Part shown: positions 1 through 5,973 of the stretch, piece by piece
Layout of the letters: the number at the start of each line of letters is the position of its first letter
How positions within the stretch are numbered: position 1 is the first letter of the stretch
Assembly (NCBI GenBank): GCA_028711205.1
Contig: JAQTSP010000092.1
Coordinates: 1-9,207 of the forward strand
Reading direction: 5' to 3'
Length of the DNA stretch: 9,207 nucleotides
Source of the DNA: Eubacteriales bacterium
GTDB taxonomy: Bacteria; Bacillota; Clostridia; Christensenellales; SZUA-584
The notes under the pieces: generated by a model
What the model saw: the letters and a program-made list of their open reading frames with translations, nothing else
Told to the model about the DNA's origin: nothing
Databases searched by the model: none
Translations under genes and position numbers: made by a program

Positions 1-1
1 G

Positions 2-313
2 GAAATGAATATGATGACGCCCGCCGAGGCAAAGATGCATCCCGCCAACAACCGGCTGACGGCCTATATCGGTATGGACGGTACGGTGGAAACAAGTTTC
101 AAAAAGGCGCAAGTACAGGCGGGAGACAGGATTTTGCTTTGCTCCGACGGACTGACCGGAATGGTGGATGAAGCAACCATCGAGGATATCCTTGAATCGG
201 AGGCGGACGCCGAGAATGCCGTTAAAAGGCTGGTGGAAACGGCGAACAATGCCGGCGGAACGGACAATGTGACCGTTGTCCTGGCGGATTTTGCAGAAAA
301 GCGGGTTTCGTGA
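2..313 (+). CDS. PP2C-family Ser/Thr protein phosphatase, C-terminal part (5' truncated by window)
   Basis: The reading frame is open to the left edge, so this is the tail of a longer gene; the ATG at 5 is probably internal. About 100 residues remain of a domain that is usually about 240-260. Numbering from that ATG, the frame shows HPANNRLTAYIG (residues 12-23), typical of PP2C, then GDRILLCSDGLTGMV (40-54) with a metal-binding Asp at 48, and GGTDNVTVVLADF (84-96) with the second conserved Asp at 87. These are the last motifs of PrpC/Stp-type metal-dependent phosphatases, which reverse Hanks-kinase phosphorylation in the cytosol. No membrane segment follows the domain. It lies upstream of a Hanks kinase on the same strand, so the two probably form a writer/eraser pair. 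The family call is secure; substrates are unknown. Confidence 0.93.
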   Translation, partial: EMNMMTPAEAKMHPANNRLTAYIGMDGTVETSFKKAQVQAGDRILLCSDGLTGMVDEATIEDILESEADAENAVKRLVETANNAGGTDNVTVVLADFAEKRVS

Positions 314-383
314 GATGGAAGCAAATACGCCGGCCGCATTTATACGCGATGTTCAACTGTTTAAACTGATGATTTTTATGTTG

Positions 384-397
384 ATATTTTAAAATAT
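384..397. repeat. 14-bp perfect AT palindrome in the kinase leader
   Basis: ATATTTTAAAATAT is a perfect 14-base inverted repeat without a loop, overlapping the best -10-like hexamers upstream of the kinase gene. Its position fits an operator, but AT-rich palindromes occur often by chance, so this is only a candidate. Confidence 0.3.
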
Positions 398-453
398 TAT
401 ACAAAAAGGTCGAGAGAAATCATCAAAATGGCTGTATTAATATATGGAAGCAG

Positions 454-490
454 ATGAAAAGAACCCTTGGGATATGAAAAGACGCCTTGA
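454..490 (+). repeat. Imperfect 17-base direct repeat, 20-base period
   Basis: ATGAAAAGAACCCTTGG (454-470) and ATGAAAAGACGCCTTGA (474-490) match at 14 of 17 positions with starts 20 bases apart, about two helical turns. This could be a tandem protein-binding site ahead of the kinase gene, or chance similarity in a purine-rich leader. Confidence 0.3.
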
Positions 491-535
491 TACATACATT
501 GTGTGAGGTTTTAGCAGAGGTAAGGAGGAAATGGT

Positions 536-1780
536 ATGCTGAAGGAAAACGATACATTCAGGCTGATTCATTCGCTGGGCTTCGGGGCGTTCGCCCAAAC
601 GTGGAGGGCAAGTGTCATCGACAAGGATTTGGCGAAAAAATGGGGCGTTGATGAGGTCGCAATAAAGATCCCGCTTGACAAGGACAAGGAAAAGGCGTTA
701 ATCGATGAGATAAAGCTGAACGGTGCGCTGTACATGAAGCTGACCGAGATGGAGAGCAAAAATATCATCAGGTTTATCAGCTTTGACAAGTTTGACGACT
801 GGATCGTCATGGTCATGGAATATGCCGAGAACGGCAGCCTCAGGGATATGATCGGAAAAGCGGGCAGGGGCAGGACGATGAAACCTGACAAGGCCGTCGG
901 TATCATCCGGGGGATATTGGAAGGCCTCTCGGTCATTCATAATAATTACATTATTCACAGGGATATAAAGCCTGAAAACATACTGATGGTCGGCGAAATA
1001 CCCAAAATCAGCGACTTGAGTGTCGGCAGGATTTTGAGGCCCAACGAAATGGCGTCGACGACAACAGGGACGATTTTCTATATGGCTCCCGAAGTTCTTC
1101 ATACAGACTATGAGGGGGTTTATGCCTCGTACAATGCGGATATCTGGTCGGTGGGAATCACGCTGTATGAAATGCTTTTCGGGCGGTATCCGTTCGGTGT
1201 CAATGAAGTCATGCCTGTCGGAGATATCGTCAAAAAACTGGCCAACAGAAACAATGTGCTTGAATTCCCACGCAACGACAAAATACCTCCGGAACTAGAA
1301 AAGATTATCGTGAAATCGCTGCAAAGGAACCCGAATGAACGCTATGAGCATGTTGAAGAAATACTGGAGGATATCAACAGGCTGTCGTCACCGGATAAAG
1401 AAGAAATAGAAAAAGCGATTGCGCAAATACATCAGCTTGTCGATAAGGCGGTGCAGCCCGATCAGGCGGAAGCACAGTTTAAGGAAATATTGAAGGATTG
1501 CCCGGACTCGTCCCGAATCTATCTGAATATCGGAGAGTTCTTTAACAAATGCGGCAGCTATGACAAAGCGATCGATTCGTTTAAAAAAGGGTTGGAAATT
1601 GACCCCGGCAGCGCAATACTTCACTGGGGGCATGCAATGGCCTGCCATAAGAAAAAGAACAATGTATCGGCCGTTAAGTCCATACAAAAGGCATTGGACT
1701 GCGGGCTTGAGCCCAGCCTTGAACGCTATGCGAAACTGTTGATGGAGACGCTTAAAAGCCCGTTAAAAAAGGAGGTATAG
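536..1780 (+). CDS. Cytosolic Hanks-type Ser/Thr protein kinase with C-terminal TPR region
   Basis: The 414-residue protein has a full kinase domain (about 8-282). Visible elements are a variant glycine loop GFGAFA (15-20), VAIK with Lys44, an alpha-C Glu58, HRDIKPEN (141-148), APE (184-186), DIWSVG (202-207) and NPNERY (265-270). The magnesium motif reads DLS (160-162) instead of DFG, and the third glycine of the loop is Ala20. Catalytic Lys, Asp142 and Asn148 are all kept, so activity is likely. STTTGT (174-179) in the activation loop is a plausible autophosphorylation site. A charged helix (about 288-322) leads to a TPR-like segment (about 325-395). There is no transmembrane or PASTA region, unlike PrkC. 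AAGGAGG at 522-528 fixes the start; the ATG at 531 is out of frame. The gene ends 4 bases before the GrpE-like gene, whose ribosome site lies inside its last codons. Substrates are unknown; the adjacent chaperones are obvious candidates. Confidence 0.95.
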   Translation: MLKENDTFRLIHSLGFGAFAQTWRASVIDKDLAKKWGVDEVAIKIPLDKDKEKALIDEIKLNGALYMKLTEMESKNIIRFISFDKFDDWIVMVMEYAENGSLRDMIGKAGRGRTMKPDKAVGIIRGILEGLSVIHNNYIIHRDIKPENILMVGEIPKISDLSVGRILRPNEMASTTTGTIFYMAPEVLHTDYEGVYASYNADIWSVGITLYEMLFGRYPFGVNEVMPVGDIVKKLANRNNVLEFPRNDKIPPELEKIIVKSLQRNPNERYEHVEEILEDINRLSSPDKEEIEKAIAQIHQLVDKAVQPDQAEAQFKEILKDCPDSSRIYLNIGEFFNKCGSYDKAIDSFKKGLEIDPGSAILHWGHAMACHKKKNNVSAVKSIQKALDCGLEPSLERYAKLLMETLKSPLKKEV

Positions 1781-1784
1781 GGGA

Positions 1785-2276
1785 ATGCCAAAAGATAATG
1801 ACGCCAATACAAAAGAGTTTATGGCACAGGAAATTTGGAATGAATTCATAACGGATGTATTGGAAATCATTCGCAAAAAAAGGGAGCTGGAACAGGAAAA
1901 AGCCGAAAAAGAACTGGAAACTGAAAACAAGATAAAAAAATTGCTTTTAAGATTCATTGAGGTTTCGGATTCTTTCGAGAACGTATTCAAGAATATTGAT
2001 CCCGTGATTGGAGAGGCGGACAGCCGGACACAGTCATGGGTCTCAAATTTCAGTACAATATACAATATGCTCCAGAGAGCGTTAAAAGAATGCGGTGTTG
2101 TACCAGCCGAAACGTTAACCGGCAGCAAGGCAAGCCCGTATTGGCACAACGTTATTGAAACGGTCAGCCAATCGGGTTTCGAGGATGAAACCATCGTTGA
2201 GGAGATAAAAAAGGGGTATCTTTTTGAAGGAAAGCTGATAAGGATGGCGGATGTCAAAGCCGTCCGGAATCTTTAA
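1785..2276 (+). CDS. grpE: GrpE-family nucleotide exchange factor, paralogue dedicated to the adjacent Hsp70
   Basis: GrpE proteins release ADP from Hsp70. This 163-residue protein is a little shorter than usual and lacks most of the acidic N-terminal tail. Residues about 10-70 form a charged helical coiled coil, followed by a helical dimerisation segment (about 80-104, ending QRALKECGV). The C-terminal beta-wing is recognisable: VVPAE (105-109), HNVIETV (121-127, matching the usual HEAV segment), then TIVEEIKKGYLFEGKLIR (136-153), which corresponds to the family's conserved VVEVxQKGYxLxxRVLRPA. The usual final RPA is RMA here. GGAGG at 1771-1775 places the ATG at 1785 at a good distance, and the 4-base gap to the kinase suggests translational coupling. 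Partnership with the downstream Hsp70 is inferred from adjacency. The symbol marks family membership; it need not be the housekeeping grpE. Confidence 0.88.
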   Translation: MPKDNDANTKEFMAQEIWNEFITDVLEIIRKKRELEQEKAEKELETENKIKKLLLRFIEVSDSFENVFKNIDPVIGEADSRTQSWVSNFSTIYNMLQRALKECGVVPAETLTGSKASPYWHNVIETVSQSGFEDETIVEEIKKGYLFEGKLIRMADVKAVRNL

Positions 2277-2301
2277 AATAAATTTATTTTTTATAAAGGA
2301 G
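2271..2301 (+). promoter_or_regulatory. A/U-rich hairpin candidate overlapping the Hsp70 ribosome-binding site
   Basis: AAAATAAATTTATTTT (2275-2290) is a perfect 16-base palindrome. It can fold as a 6-bp A-U stem with an AATT loop. Outside it, CTTT (2271-2274) can pair with AAAG (2295-2298), the first part of the AAAGGAG site (2295-2301) that serves the Hsp70 ATG at 2310. The element also covers the TAA stop of the GrpE-like gene (2274-2276), so terminating ribosomes would disturb it. A weak all-A-U fold masking a chaperone gene's ribosome site suggests a thermosensor or translational coupling, but neither is shown. Confidence 0.3.
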
Positions 2302-2309
2302 CGATTATT

Positions 2310-4781
2310 ATGGGAAAAATCATTGGAATTGACCTGGGAACCACAAATTCTGTTTTGGCAACGGTCGGCGTTAAAGGATGCAGGGTCATCCAGAACAAGG
2401 AAGCCGAACAGATGACACGTTCTATTGTGGGAATATATAAAAACGATTACCTTGTGGGGACACCCGCTTTGAACAGGTGGTCCCTAGCGCCTAAAGACAC
2501 GATCAATTCGATCAAAAGACTCATGGGCAGGGGCGTTTCGGATCCCGAGGTGGAAAAGGTCAAAAGCTCATACCGTTATGAGATCATGGAGCCTTCGGAC
2601 GGCACAAGGGACAGCGTCTGTGTCAAGCTTGGCGGCAAGGAGTTCTCGCCGGTGGATATTTCCGCGATGATATTAAAGAAGCTGAAAACGGATGCGCAGG
2701 CCGCACTGGGAGAAGAGGTCACGCATGCGGTCATCACGGTGCCCGCGTATTTCAGCGACAAACAGGTGGCGGCGACGAGGGATGCCGGAAGAAAGGCCGG
2801 GCTGAGGGTCATGAAAATCATTGACGAACCGTCTGCGGCCGCAATCGCCTATAATCTTGATTCGGGGGAAAAGGACGCAAAGGTTGTGCTCGTCTATGAC
2901 CTGGGCGGCGGAACTTTCGATATTTCAGTGCTGATGATGACGGCCGGCACGCATGCGATATTAAACAAGGAAGGCGACATGTGGCTGGGCGGCGATGACT
3001 TCGACAAACTGATAGTCGATTATTTGACCGATTATATCGAAACGGAATACCGGATCGATCCCAAGAGTGATGACAGGTTTATGGTGACGCTTAAGCAGGA
3101 AGCCAAAAAAGCCAAAGAAATGCTCAGCGCCGCAAGAGCGGCCCAGATATTGATACCCGGCCTTCTGCATGATTCCTCGGGAAACATGCTGGATATCGAC
3201 CTGGAGATAACGCGCGAATATTTTGAAAAGAAGGCGTCGCCATTGGTGAAAAGGACGGTCGATCTGGCAAAACTGGCGGTTCAGAATGCCCATCTGAATT
3301 TGGAAGACATCGATTGCGTGCTGATGGCCGGCAATGCGACCTGTATCCCTTTGGTGCAGCATGCGATGGAAAAACTGTTTGGCAGTGAAAAAATATTAAG
3401 GTCAATCCATCCGAAATATTGTGTTGCCATGGGCGCCGCCATCGTGGCCGCGTCCGCACCCCAAATCGAATGTCCCGAATGCGGCTGGAAGAACGACTTA
3501 ACAGCAGAAAAATGTGAAAAATGTAATTATATGTTTGACTTGGACGTCAGGCCGACAAAAACATGTCCGCACTGCAGCCATGAAAATGATATCGACGCAA
3601 AAACATGCAGCGCTTGCGGCGAGATGATACCGCTTCCGCCGGAACCAACGGCGCCTTTTGCATACGGCATTCAGACCGCCGGGGATGTATTCAACGTTTT
3701 TATACAGAAAAACGACAAATACCCGACGCCGGAAGAGGAAAGAAAATTTCAGGAATTTAAGACCATTTATCAAAACCAGCGGAGCGTCAGCATACCGGTA
3801 TATGGCGGAAACAACAGCGAGAAAGCGAGCGCCAATAAAAAACAGGGCGAGGCGTCTGCGATGCTGCCGCCCAATCTTCCCGAAGGCGCCGTAGTCCGTA
3901 TAAAGCTCTGGCTGGATGCGGACGGAGCGTTTGATATTTCCGCACAGCTGGAAAACGGAACGGATCTTCAGCCGAGAATACTGCGGGGAGGAAAAGACCA
4001 GAAGGCGGAGGAGAAGATCAGAGAGATAGGGAGCAAAATCGCCTATAAAGGAGACGGTATACCGCCGAAGAAAAAAGTCATACTGGAGAACAAATATAGA
4101 AAGGTCATCGATCTGTATAACCGGGGCGATATGGAAGATGCGTATGCCTTTGCTACAGAGCTGGATTCCGAAATCGACAAGCCGGTTCTTCCGGAGAATG
4201 GAAGCTTATTAAAGGAGGCAAGGGGAACATCCAATTTTGCCAAATACATTGTCAGCGAATATGGCTGGCTGATAGGGACGGACGCGTATCAGCTGAACGC
4301 GCTGATCGCGGAACTCGATGGCGCCATCGTGAAAACAACGCCGGGCAGTGAAACGGCAGCAAAGGATCAAGAGCTGATCAAAGAGAAAAAAGAAGAATTG
4401 AACAGGGCATTAAACGATGTCATTGATGACAACAATCTGCTCAATGTATTTTTGTCGATGCATGCCGAGATTTCAAGCAGAATAATGCCTTTAAATCCAG
4501 TCGAGGGAAACAGCCTGACGGAAGAACTAGAACGGATCGAGATAGAGTTTAAGAACAAAGACAGCGCGGCTACCGCAAAACTCAACGCATTTTCACAAAA
4601 ATTAAACAATAAACTTAAGGAAATCAAGAGAGAGCCGGAAAACAGAAAGTGTACCGAATGCGGTGCAGTGAACAGCCCCAATGCCACCAGATGCGCGTCA
4701 TGCGGCGCGAATCTGGATGTATTGAAAAGCGCGAGTATCCAGAATATTTTATCCAACTCGTTTAAGGGAGACATTAAATGA
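2310..4781 (+). CDS. Hsp70/DnaK-like chaperone with twin zinc ribbons in the interdomain linker and a C-terminal zinc ribbon
   Basis: The protein has 823 residues, against about 610-640 for DnaK. The ATPase domain (1-384) keeps DLGTTNS (8-14), Lys69, VPAYFSDKQ (144-152), Glu173, DLGGGTFD (197-204, catalytic-type Thr202) and LGGDDFD (226-232), so ATP hydrolysis is plausible. The adenosine motif is altered: MAGNATCIP (339-347) replaces VGGxTRMP, losing the adenine-stacking Arg. Where DnaK has its VLLL linker, two ribbons occur (Cys388/391/402/405 and Cys419/422/433/436). A recognisable substrate-binding beta domain follows (about 449-558; YGIQTAGDVF, then LPPNLPEG and LDADGAFDISA). A helical lid about 210 residues long (560-775) comes next, longer than DnaK's, then a third ribbon (Cys781/784/795/798) in place of the usual disordered tail. 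AAAGGAG at 2295-2301 supports the start. The stop overlaps the next ATG as ATGA. Likely a specialised cytosolic Hsp70; clients unknown. Confidence 0.93.
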   Translation: MGKIIGIDLGTTNSVLATVGVKGCRVIQNKEAEQMTRSIVGIYKNDYLVGTPALNRWSLAPKDTINSIKRLMGRGVSDPEVEKVKSSYRYEIMEPSDGTRDSVCVKLGGKEFSPVDISAMILKKLKTDAQAALGEEVTHAVITVPAYFSDKQVAATRDAGRKAGLRVMKIIDEPSAAAIAYNLDSGEKDAKVVLVYDLGGGTFDISVLMMTAGTHAILNKEGDMWLGGDDFDKLIVDYLTDYIETEYRIDPKSDDRFMVTLKQEAKKAKEMLSAARAAQILIPGLLHDSSGNMLDIDLEITREYFEKKASPLVKRTVDLAKLAVQNAHLNLEDIDCVLMAGNATCIPLVQHAMEKLFGSEKILRSIHPKYCVAMGAAIVAASAPQIECPECGWKNDLTAEKCEKCNYMFDLDVRPTKTCPHCSHENDIDAKTCSACGEMIPLPPEPTAPFAYGIQTAGDVFNVFIQKNDKYPTPEEERKFQEFKTIYQNQRSVSIPVYGGNNSEKASANKKQGEASAMLPPNLPEGAVVRIKLWLDADGAFDISAQLENGTDLQPRILRGGKDQKAEEKIREIGSKIAYKGDGIPPKKKVILENKYRKVIDLYNRGDMEDAYAFATELDSEIDKPVLPENGSLLKEARGTSNFAKYIVSEYGWLIGTDAYQLNALIAELDGAIVKTTPGSETAAKDQELIKEKKEELNRALNDVIDDNNLLNVFLSMHAEISSRIMPLNPVEGNSLTEELERIEIEFKNKDSAATAKLNAFSQKLNNKLKEIKREPENRKCTECGAVNSPNATRCASCGANLDVLKSASIQNILSNSFKGDIK

Positions 4782-5905
4782 AAGATCCTTTGCAGACCGC
4801 AAAAACGCCATACGAAATTTTGGGTGTGGAAGAGGATGCAGAGCAATCCGCTGTCAATAAAGCGTTTAAAGACAGGTTGTTATCCGGCGATAATATCGCT
4901 GAGATCAACAACGCCAGAAATACGTTGTCCAGGCCCAATCAGCGGGCGTTTGCCGATATTTTTCTCTACGACGATACGTTTTTGAACCAGATGAAACCGT
5001 CCGCGAGCAATAGCGCGCTGACCGGCGGCAGAAGCAATACGAAGGAAGCCTGGGGCAATATTTTATCAAAACTTTTTCCGAACAAAGCATATCTGCACAG
5101 CATGGCGGTATTGTCTTACTGGTGGGCTGTGAACAGCGAAGAGAAAAAGCTCGGGGGCGGTGATTTATGCAATACGGCCGCTGATCCGCCCGGCGATACC
5201 GACCTGTGGATGGATACGATCGGATACTGGTCGGTTTTGATTACCAATACCGATATGTTAAGGTCATGGGCATCAAGAAGAGCCGGTATTGATCTGAACG
5301 TTTTGTCCGGCGATATCGAAACGCATTTTAAAAACCTGTTTTATAACTATGGCGAAAGATATAAAAAAGAAGGGCGCGAAGAAGATGCAAAAAGGTTTCA
5401 ATCTTATGGGCTCAAGTTTTTAACAGAAGTCAACGCCGGACGCAGCCTGTATAAACTTAAAATCAGGATAAGCAGAAGAGATGACAGTTTTTATGCATGC
5501 GGCGGCAGGATATTCCTAAAAAGTATCGGACTGTTCGATTTGGCCATAGCGGAAATAGAAAAGGGAGAAAATCATATTAATAGCGGTTTTGTGGTGAATA
5601 TAACGCCTTTGATGGCTGAAATCAAGGATGAATCGAAAAAAGAGTCCGCGGTAGAAAAAGCGAAAGCGGTTTTGATGAACCTTTCCGAGTTCGGCGAAAT
5701 CGCGTACCTGATGATGGAAAAGAAATTTGATGATGCGCTTGAGTGGCTGGAATCGCTTCCCGACGAGAGGAAATCAGAAGGCAAAGTCGTCAAACTGTTT
5801 TCACAGAATTATTTCGAAAAAGGCAAAATAGAGTTTAATGCCAACAAATTCGATCTGGCTTTTGACCTTTGGATGATGGCGCTTCGGGAAGCCGGCGGAA
5901 GATAG
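4778..5905 (+). CDS. Degenerate J-domain (DnaJ-like) protein without HPD, with helical C-terminal region
   Basis: Residues 10-65 read like a J domain: TPYEILGVEEDAE (10-22), a helix-II-like stretch AVNKAFKDRLL (25-35), then EINNARNTLSRP (42-53) and RAFADIFLYD (56-65), matching the usual INEAYEVLSDP...R..YD. The loop between helices II and III is shortened to SGDN, so the HPD tripeptide needed to stimulate Hsp70 ATPase is missing. The remaining 310 residues are helical and Trp-rich around 112-165 (SYWWAV, DLWMDTIGYWSV) and match no family I can name; 336-373 resembles a TPR helix pair. There is no signal or membrane segment. The gene is read from AAGGGAG (4764-4770) and shares 4 bases with the Hsp70 stop, so expression is very likely coupled. 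It is probably a scaffold or regulator of the upstream Hsp70 rather than a standard activator. The J-like call is good; the rest is unassigned. Confidence 0.75.
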   Translation: MKDPLQTAKTPYEILGVEEDAEQSAVNKAFKDRLLSGDNIAEINNARNTLSRPNQRAFADIFLYDDTFLNQMKPSASNSALTGGRSNTKEAWGNILSKLFPNKAYLHSMAVLSYWWAVNSEEKKLGGGDLCNTAADPPGDTDLWMDTIGYWSVLITNTDMLRSWASRRAGIDLNVLSGDIETHFKNLFYNYGERYKKEGREEDAKRFQSYGLKFLTEVNAGRSLYKLKIRISRRDDSFYACGGRIFLKSIGLFDLAIAEIEKGENHINSGFVVNITPLMAEIKDESKKESAVEKAKAVLMNLSEFGEIAYLMMEKKFDDALEWLESLPDERKSEGKVVKLFSQNYFEKGKIEFNANKFDLAFDLWMMALREAGGR

Positions 5906-5911
5906 GGCAGA

Positions 5912-5930
5912 GGCAGCCGTTCGGGCTGCC
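5912..5930 (+). other. GC-rich stem-loop after the J-like gene
   Basis: GGCAGCC (5912-5918) and GGCTGCC (5924-5930) form a perfect 7-bp stem with a 5-base loop, starting 6 bases after the J-like stop codon. No T run follows (next bases GGCATATAAT), so it is not a canonical intrinsic terminator. It could slow polymerase, protect the 3' end of the upstream mRNA, or be a factor-dependent stop separating the chaperone genes from the membrane genes. Confidence 0.4.
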
Positions 5931-5973
5931 GGCATATAATCAGGCATAATGCGGATAGAAAGGTAAAACATTT

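Larger units (their letters stand above)
314..535 (+). promoter_or_regulatory. AT-rich intergenic region upstream of the kinase/chaperone block, candidate promoter region
   Basis: This 222-base gap is the longest in the window and the most likely site for a promoter serving the kinase-GrpE-Hsp70-J block. It has an AT-rich core around 355-405 with -10-like hexamers (TAAAAT at 390-395, TATTAT at 395-400), but no convincing TTGACA-like -35 at the right distance. Downstream are a near-repeat at 454-470/474-490 and a good ribosome-binding site (AAGGAGG, 522-528) for the kinase. No terminator hairpin for the phosphatase gene was seen, so read-through is also possible. The promoter role is inferred from position only. 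Confidence 0.3.

Noticed and set aside
1763..2257. 164-codon open frame on the minus strand opposite the GrpE-like gene
   Set aside because: It lies fully opposite a well-supported GrpE-family gene, and its Ser/Phe-rich product is typical of an antisense reading of charged helical coding sequence.
3462..3629. Zinc-ribbon region as a frameshift or assembly artefact in dnaK
   Set aside because: The frame is open throughout, both ribbons have regular CxxC spacing, and clear substrate-binding domain sequence resumes in the same frame.
4367..4846. 159-codon open frame on the minus strand over the Hsp70/J-like junction
   Set aside because: It overlaps two supported genes and has no recognisable domain. 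Leu/Ser/Phe richness reflects the reverse of Lys/Glu/Asn-rich helices.
5935..5940. Perfect TATAAT as a promoter for the membrane-protein gene
   Set aside because: The hexamer is real, but at a 17-base spacing the -35 position is GGCAGC, inside the stem-loop, with no match to TTGACA. It is not convincing as a promoter without transcript data.
5912..5945. Intrinsic terminator after the J-like gene
   Set aside because: The 7-bp stem is good, but there is no T run after it, so it is recorded only as a stem-loop.
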